Below, piece by piece: positions 58,878-64,000 of a stretch of DNA of 64,000 nt. This DNA is from Ignelater luminosus. Lineage: Eukaryota; Arthropoda; Insecta; Coleoptera; Elateridae. A program made the translations under genes and the position numbers. The stretch spans positions 88,423 to 152,422 of the forward strand of contig VTPC01090667.1 of NCBI GenBank assembly GCA_011009095.1, written 5' to 3'. The notes under the pieces were generated by a model. That model saw only the letters and a program-made list of their open reading frames with translations, was not told the origin of the DNA and ran no database searches. Numbering within the stretch: the first letter of the stretch is position 1; each line of letters opens with the position of its first letter.

Positions 58878-59943
58878 ATGGAAAAACGTGAATTTCGTGT
58901 TTTAATTAAACATTATTTTTTACGTGGAAAAAACAGTGAAAGAAACTGAGGAGAAATTACGGAAATATTACGGTGAATCTGCTCCATCGCATGGAATGGT
59001 TTCCAAGTGGTTTAATTCATTTAAAACTGGCCGTATGAGCACTGATGATGGTGAACGCTCCGGGCCCTTACAAACGGTCACTACTAAGGAAATCGTTGAC
59101 AAAATCCATAATATGGTAATGGCTGATCGACGTTTGAAAGTGCGCGAGATAGTTGATGCTGTTGGCATCTCAATCGAACGGGTGCATAATATTTTACACG
59201 AACATTTGTATATTAAAAAGGTATCGGCAAGATGGGTGCCGCGATTACTCACAGTGGACCAAATGAGAATTCGTGTTCAACCTTCAAATCAATGTTTGGT
59301 CATGTTACAACGTAATCCAGTTGAGTTTTTTCGCCGATATGTGACTGTTGACGAAACCTGGATCCACCACCACACCCCTGAGACAAAGGAACAGTCGAAA
59401 CAGTGGATTTCACCAGACGAACGTGCACCAAAGAAGACTAAAATTGGTCACTCGGCTAATAAGGTTATGGCGACTATTTTTTGGGATTCTAAAGGCATAA
59501 TCCATATTGACTATTTGGAAAGGGGTAAAACAATAACTGGCCAATATTATGCTGATTTATTGACCCGTTTTGATGTTATCTTAAAGAAGAAACGCCCACA
59601 TTTGGCACGTAAGAAAGTGCTCTTTCATCACGACAACGCCCCATCTCATTCATCCGCAATTGCGACCGCTAAATTGGTACAATTACGCTACGAATTGCTT
59701 CCCCATCCACCATACTCACCGGATCTGGCCCCAAGCGACTTTTTTCTATTTCCGAATTTGAAAAAATCTCTCGCAGGAAAAAAATTCACATCAAATGCAG
59801 AGGTTATTGCTGCAACGGAGGCCTATTTTGACGAGTTGCCAAAAGAACATTTCTCAGACGGCTTAAAGAAATTGGAAAGTCGTTGGACTAAGTGTGTAGC
59901 ACTTGAAGGGAACTATGTTGAAAAAATAATAAAAAAAATCTAG
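58878..59943 (+). pseudogene. Mariner transposase with a single N-terminal frameshift
   Basis: The ATG at 58878 starts MEKREFRVLIKHYFLRGK, then a six-A run (about 58928-58933) shifts the frame. One A fewer would restore it, and from 58924 the frame is open to the TAG at 59941-59943. A paired helix-turn-helix is followed by ARWVPRLLTVDQ, then VTVDETWIHHHTPE, LFHHDNAPSH and PPYSPDLAPSDFFLFPNLKK. All three catalytic aspartates are present with 93 and 34 intervening residues. The C-terminus is ALEGNYVEKIIKKI. It resembles the irritans-type mariners. Apart from the homopolymer indel the protein looks functional, so a sequencing or assembly error should be considered. Confidence 0.92.
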
Positions 59944-59967
59944 GCTAAACCTGTTTTTTATTGAAAT

Positions 59968-59993
59968 GTCACACTTCCGTCAAACAGCCCTCG
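59968..59993 (-). repeat. Mariner right TIR
   Basis: Inverted copy of 58699-58724. Followed by TA. Confidence 0.9.
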
Positions 59994-61320
59994 TATATTT
60001 CTATTTTCCCCCTTATTGAATAAATAATGAATAAAACCATGATAAATTTAGCAAAAATGTCTTACTACATAATAAGAAGTGATTTTAAAGTAAAGACAAA
60101 TTGATTAAAGCGTATTAAAGGATGGTTACTAATTAAATAGTTCTAGTGGAGCAGCAAAATTAAAAGATTGAAAGAAGCTTTCTCCCATACGCAAAGAATC
60201 TACACCAGGAAGGAAAAAACACACAAGTTAGAAAACCCTGAAGTAGCTTTCTTTCAAAATCATCAAGACTTTCAAAAAATAATGTAGCACTGGAATATTA
60301 ATGCAGGAACAATTAATTCAAAAACGCAATGCAAAGGAGACCACAATATCACTGCACATTAGGATCACTGACACTAAAGCAGAACACTTCGCTAGGCGAT
60401 TAACACAAAGTCTAACAAACGAGTCTCTCTTCAAAGCCTAACGATACATCGAGTGATGAGCTAATCAACGGGGTTCTACAGAATTTGGCAAGGGTAAAGT
60501 GACTAGAATTCCCCCAATAACGAGAGCGTCCCTAAAAGTGATTTTAAGCCATTGGAAGGATAAATGACAAAAAAGAGATCAATGTTGAGCAATTTTATTA
60601 CAGGCGAGTACACTTAGCAAAAACATATTTTTTTCAAGAAATATAATAGACCTACAAAAAAAAGACTATAGAAATTAGACCTAATTAAAAGAAATGGGAA
60701 TTTCTGAATAAAACAAATTATTAGATACAAACAAAAGAATTTGTAATTAAGACAACGTATTGAGCAGATGTAAATAAAACAATAAATACTTTTATCAATA
60801 TAGGCCGCCATATACAGCCAAAAACATAAGTAACAAGTTAGCCCAAGTTAATTAGAATTTAAACGCTAAGCATAAAGGGAAAATATTTTACTATTGAATA
60901 AAAGGAAATGCCTAGACTTTTTAGAAAATATTAAAAAATTAGATTTCTAGGACATTATTCGTAAATTTCACTGTCAGAACGTAATCAAAGTATCTAAGAT
61001 AATAGTAATTCGTAGATAAGTGAGAACGCAGATAAGCAGAGGCGCATATTATTTCTTTTCAAAAAAAAATAAGAATAAACTGGACGCTTATACTGGGTGC
61101 CTCGCTCTAATACAAGAAATTAACCAACCATGTCCAGAAAGATTATAATAAATTACTAAACATAAAGAAATCAGGTAAGGATAACGACTTTGATCTGTAA
61201 TGGCATATGCAGAGCGGAAAGATAACAACCTGAAATAAAAATACGATAAAATAGAAGTTTCACAAAGCGAAAGATTAATCACAGAATTAACGCTATGTAA
61301 CAAACAAAAAAATGATCGTT

Positions 61321-61649
61321 AAAAATTTTTTACTTAAAATGCCCCCCCTCCCTGACAGTCACTTAATGAAGTGTAACGCACTATTAATAATAGTTTTGCA
61401 TCTCTATAAACGATATTTATATTTAAATAATTAAGATAACGTGGGCGATGTTGGAGATGACTTTTAGTAAAGTAGTAGCAAGTTCACAAAAAATAATTAA
61501 ACGACCGCAGTAAATGATACAGAAAATTGGAAAAACAGATAGATAGCTTCTAAGAAAACTTGTTATCGCTAGCCAAGAAAATAAAGAACAAATTAGTTTA
61601 AGTTAATTAAAATCTAACTCCGCCTACGGTAGATGAAGAAGTATAGATT
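61321..61649. other. Short non-coding stretch
   Basis: 61560-61640 again resembles family D (AAGTTAATTAAAATCTAA). A CCCCCCTCCC tract is at 61342-61351. No gene. Confidence 0.5.
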
Positions 61650-61688
61650 GAGTAGCACTTCGGATGCCGTTGCCGGTCCCAAGCCCGG

Positions 61689-62537
61689 ATGAAAGAGGAG
61701 GGTTTTAGCGGTAGGCTAGCTCCCTACCCTATAGAAAAAAATGTATTTGCTAAAAATCCTAGTGACAAGCCTCGGAAACTGGAAAGATCAAATCGACGAC
61801 AAAACATGCAACGGAAAAGGTTTATGAATTATGGATGTTGGAACATTCAAAGTATAAAGACTAAAGAAGATGAAGTAATTAGAGAATTATCAGAGCACAA
61901 CATTGATATTGGTGTACTTAGCGAAACGAAGAAAAAAGGAAATGGAATTGAAATTAAAGGACAGTATATACATTTCTACAGCGGAGTACAAAAAGAAAAA
62001 AAGAGCGAGAGCAGGTATATCTATCGTGTAAAAAGAAAATGGGAAAAAAATATTAAAAACTGGACTGCAGTAGACGAAAGAATAATCACTCTGGAACTTG
62101 AAATTTATGGATATGACATAATAATCATAGGAATTTACGCACCCACAGATGACGCTAACGCTCAAGTTAAAGAAGATTTATTTGAGAAATTAGCAGATAT
62201 TTTGACTAGTGTAGGACACAGAAAAGAATGTTTTCTATTAGGAGATTTTAATGGAAGAGTGGGTAAAAGAAGAAATGATGCTGTAGTGGGAATGCATGGG
62301 GAAGAAGCAGTGAACGACAATGGTACACGTTTAATAGAGCTATGCCAGCAGTTCTCACTCAAAATAATAAATGGCTTCTTCCAACATAAAAATATCCATA
62401 AATATACATGGTATCAAAATGCTAAAAGCTTAAAATCTATCATTGACTACTGTATTATGAAACAAGATACAGATATACAAACAATAGATGTGAGAGTGAC
62501 GATTGATCCAATTGGAAAAACTGAATGGAAAAATTAG
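61689..62537 (+). pseudogene. APE-type endonuclease domain of RTE-like LINE
   Basis: The 282-codon frame from ATG 61689 encodes the DNA-nicking endonuclease used for target-primed reverse transcription. The motifs are in the expected order: YGCWNIQSIKTKEDEV (catalytic N), DIGVLSETKKKG (catalytic E), IIGIYAPTDD, CFLLGDFNGRVGKR (D-x-N) and SIIDYCIM (the S-x-x-DY block). The terminal S-D-H block is missing. The frame stops after GKTEWKN, where a deletion appears to join it to the RT segment. The similarity is to endonucleases annotated as CFDP2-like in insects. The domain itself is largely intact. Confidence 0.85.
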
Positions 62538-62584
62538 TATGAATATCTATTGTCGGAAAAAGAAGTGAATTTAAGAACATCAGT

Positions 62585-63199
62585 TATAATCAAGAAGAAG
62601 TAGAAGATGAATGTGAAAGTCTTCAATTATATAAAGTAAAAGAAGCATTAAAGAGAATTAAAAATACAAAATCTCCTGGTCCTGGAGGGATTCCGGTGGA
62701 GCTGTTCAAGTACGCACCCGAAATTGTCCTAGAGACAGTTACAAGATTATTTAACAGATGTTTAAAAGGGGAGCCTATACCATCAGAGTGGAGAGTAGCC
62801 TACATCACTTCACTATTCAAAAAAGTCAACAAAAAAGGGAAAAAAAGGGAACAAAAAAGGCTGCTCCAACTATCGGGGTCTAAGCGTGATGGCTACCATA
62901 GGAAGACTGTACGGAAGGGTATTAAAAATAGAATTGAAGATCAGATGGAAGAGTTGGAAGAGCAAAGCGGTTTTAGACCACGAAGGTCATGTGTGAACAA
63001 CTTTTTCTGCTTAAAGCAACTGATGGAAAAAACTATCGCACACGGAAGTGAACTGCGTTTAGTCTTTATAGACCTGAGAAAGGCGTATGATAGCGTTCCA
63101 GTGAGTAAGATGTGGCATGTAATAAAAGAACAAAAAATACACAGAAGATATATAAATGCAGTAAAAGAATTTTACAAAGGAAATGTTATTTCTTGTTAA
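62585..63199 (+). pseudogene. N-terminal RT blocks of the same LINE
   Basis: VKEALKRIKNTKSPGPGGIP then VELFKYAPEIV form the RT entry block. WRVAYITSLFKK follows. A short stretch is read in another frame (CSNYRGLSVMATIGRLYGRV, about 62860-62925) between two compensating frame changes in A-rich runs. Then come RIEDQMEELEEQSGFRPRRS and LVFIDLRKAYDSVP (motif A, D present), and it ends at VKEFYKGN before the GxxQG and YADD boxes. It is truncated by repeat sequence and cannot polymerise. Confidence 0.85.
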
Positions 63200-63204
63200 A
63201 AAAA

Positions 63205-63345
63205 TAATAAGAATAAACTGGATATTTATACTGGGTGCCTCGCTCTCAAGAAATTAGCCAACCATCTCCAGAAAGATTATAATAAATTACTAAACATAGA
63301 AAAATCAGGTAAGGATAATGACTTTGGTCTGTAATAGCATATGCA
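63205..63345 (+). repeat. Family D 3' block, copy 3
   Basis: AATAAACTGGATATTTATAC and TGGGTGCCTCGCTCT, as in 61071 and 63810. One frame here reads NKLDIYTGCLALKKL and is open to about 63335, which suggests a former coding segment. Confidence 0.6.
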
Positions 63346-63349
63346 GGGT

Positions 63350-63538
63350 GAAACTTTAATCCCTATTAACAGAAAAACGTAATCGTAATATATAATAATA
63401 GTTTTTAAATTTTTAAATAAAACACCCTGTAACTCAGTAAGGAGCCACATTTTATCGAAGTGATTTGGGTTAAATCTTAATATTTTGAGTTCAGGATTCT
63501 ACAGTTAAAATATTTCCAATTATTAATGAAACACCCTG
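63350..63538 (-). mobile_element. Half-copy of MITE-like family M
   Basis: Matches 24976-25177 closely, from GAAACTTTAATCCCTATTA to the end CACCCTG plus TA (63539-63540). The left half is absent. It interrupts family D sequence. Confidence 0.75.
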
Positions 63539-63541
63539 TAT

Positions 63542-63975
63542 ATATATAATTAAAATCTAAGCGATAAGTGTAAAGCGAAGATATTTTACTATCAAATAAA
63601 AAGAAGCTTTAACAATGCCTAATCTTTTTAGAAAATACAGCTATTGTTGAAAAACTTGAACTAATAAAAATTGAATTTCTAGAACAATATTGATAAATTT
63701 CGATATCAAAACGTAATTAAAGAATTTAAGATAACAATGGTTCTTAAATAAGTAAGAACGCAGAAAAACTGGAGCATATATTATTTCTTTTCAAAAAATA
63801 ATAAGAATAAACTGGACATTTATACTGGGTGCTTCGCTCTAATACAGGGTATTAACTAATCATCTTCAGAAATATTATAATGAATTACTAAAATTAAAGA
63901 TTCAGGTAGTGATAACGATCTTGGACTATAAAAGATAAGCAGGGCAAAAACAGACAGATAGATAGATAGATAGAA
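63542..63975 (+). repeat. Family D 3' block, copy 4, with (GATA)n end
   Basis: Homologous to 60850-61200 (TTTCTTTTCAAAAAATAATA, TACTGGGTGCTTCGCTCTA). It is followed by a GATA microsatellite at 63951-63973 near the window end. Confidence 0.6.
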
Positions 63976-64000
63976 AACAAGTCATGCAAATAAAAAACTA

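Larger units (their letters stand above)
58699..59993 (+). mobile_element. Mariner (DD34D) element, one frameshift
   Basis: 1,295 bp. The 26-bp TIRs (58699-58724, 59968-59993) begin CGAGGGCTGTTTGACGGAAG and differ at one base. TA duplications lie at 58697-58698 and 59994-59995. It is inserted in repeat D and belongs to a different mariner lineage from the 37.8-kb copy, as judged by TIR and protein. Confidence 0.93.
58364..61320 (+). repeat. Dispersed repeat family D, copy 2, interrupted by a mariner
   Basis: Same anchor order as 34468-35830, after allowing for the 1.3-kb mariner at 58699-59993. The 3' part (60840-61290) is also shared with 63542-63975, including TATTTCTTTTCAAAAAA and TACTGGGTGCCTCGCTCTA. 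No coding frame is intact. Confidence 0.55.
61650..63199 (+). mobile_element. RTE-like non-LTR retrotransposon, internally deleted and 3'-truncated
   Basis: It begins with a GC-rich leader (GCCGTTGCCGGTCCCAAGCC) just ahead of the endonuclease frame, as is usual for RTE-type insect LINEs. It carries the endonuclease (61689-62537) and the first RT blocks (about 62585-63199). It lacks the catalytic RT box and everything after it. Family D sequence starts at about 63200. Confidence 0.8.

Overview
This window looks like nuclear DNA of an arthropod, almost certainly an insect. It is AT-rich (about two thirds A+T by eye) and has very low coding density. It carries canonical eukaryotic splice signals and a dense mix of mariner/Tc1 transposons, RTE-like and Jockey/CR1-like non-LTR retrotransposons, MITE-like inverted-repeat elements and microsatellites. 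The insect order cannot be settled from the sequence. No tRNA, rRNA, CRISPR or bacterial-type operon was seen. No complete host protein-coding gene was recognised.

Host signal. Three CpG- and GC-richer islands, all readable on the + strand, look like promoter/first-exon regions: about 2.5-3.04 kb, 9.12-9.77 kb and 41.5-42.19 kb. Each ends at a good 5' splice site (AAG|GTTAGT, TTA|GTAAGT, AGA|GTAAGA). A possible internal or terminal exon lies at 50.78-50.88 kb. The most economical reading is that the window is the intronic 5' part of one or more long host genes with alternative first exons. This is inference.

Region by region. 0-10 kb is mostly empty, with a 0.5-kb fold-back palindrome (5.0-5.5 kb) and a minus-strand non-LTR RT fragment (6.0-6.3 kb). 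10.4-13.6 kb is a Jockey/CR1-type retroelement split by a broken long-TIR Tc1/mariner-group transposon. 17.4-19.2 kb holds a Tc1 transposase relic and a degenerate tandem array with a unit near 90 bp. 21.04-22.34 kb is an apparently intact DD41D mariner-group element. 24.4-25.2 kb is a MITE-like element sitting inside an outer palindrome. 26.5-26.7 kb is a DUF4817 transposase N-terminal fragment. 32.6-34.5 kb is an RTE-like LINE remnant between two copies of a conserved 70-bp motif. 37.82-39.09 kb is a mariner with one nonsense codon. 46.5-49.1 kb is a badly decayed LINE. 52.47-54.06 kb is a 292-bp MITE followed by a minus-strand Jockey-like RT. 58.3-61.3 kb is a dispersed repeat interrupted by a second mariner that has one frameshift. 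61.65-63.2 kb is an RTE-like endonuclease/RT remnant. 63.2-64 kb holds further repeat copies.

How the parts interact. The elements are nested and give relative ages. Mariners and MITE-like elements interrupt older LINEs and repeats. The cleanest copies (21.0, 37.8 and 58.7 kb) have near-perfect TIRs with TA target duplications and are the youngest arrivals. Only the DD41D element keeps an uninterrupted transposase with its full catalytic triad. I found no convincing new multi-gene system. The most unusual items are the palindromes, the 90-bp array and the dispersed family tagged by the 70-bp motif.
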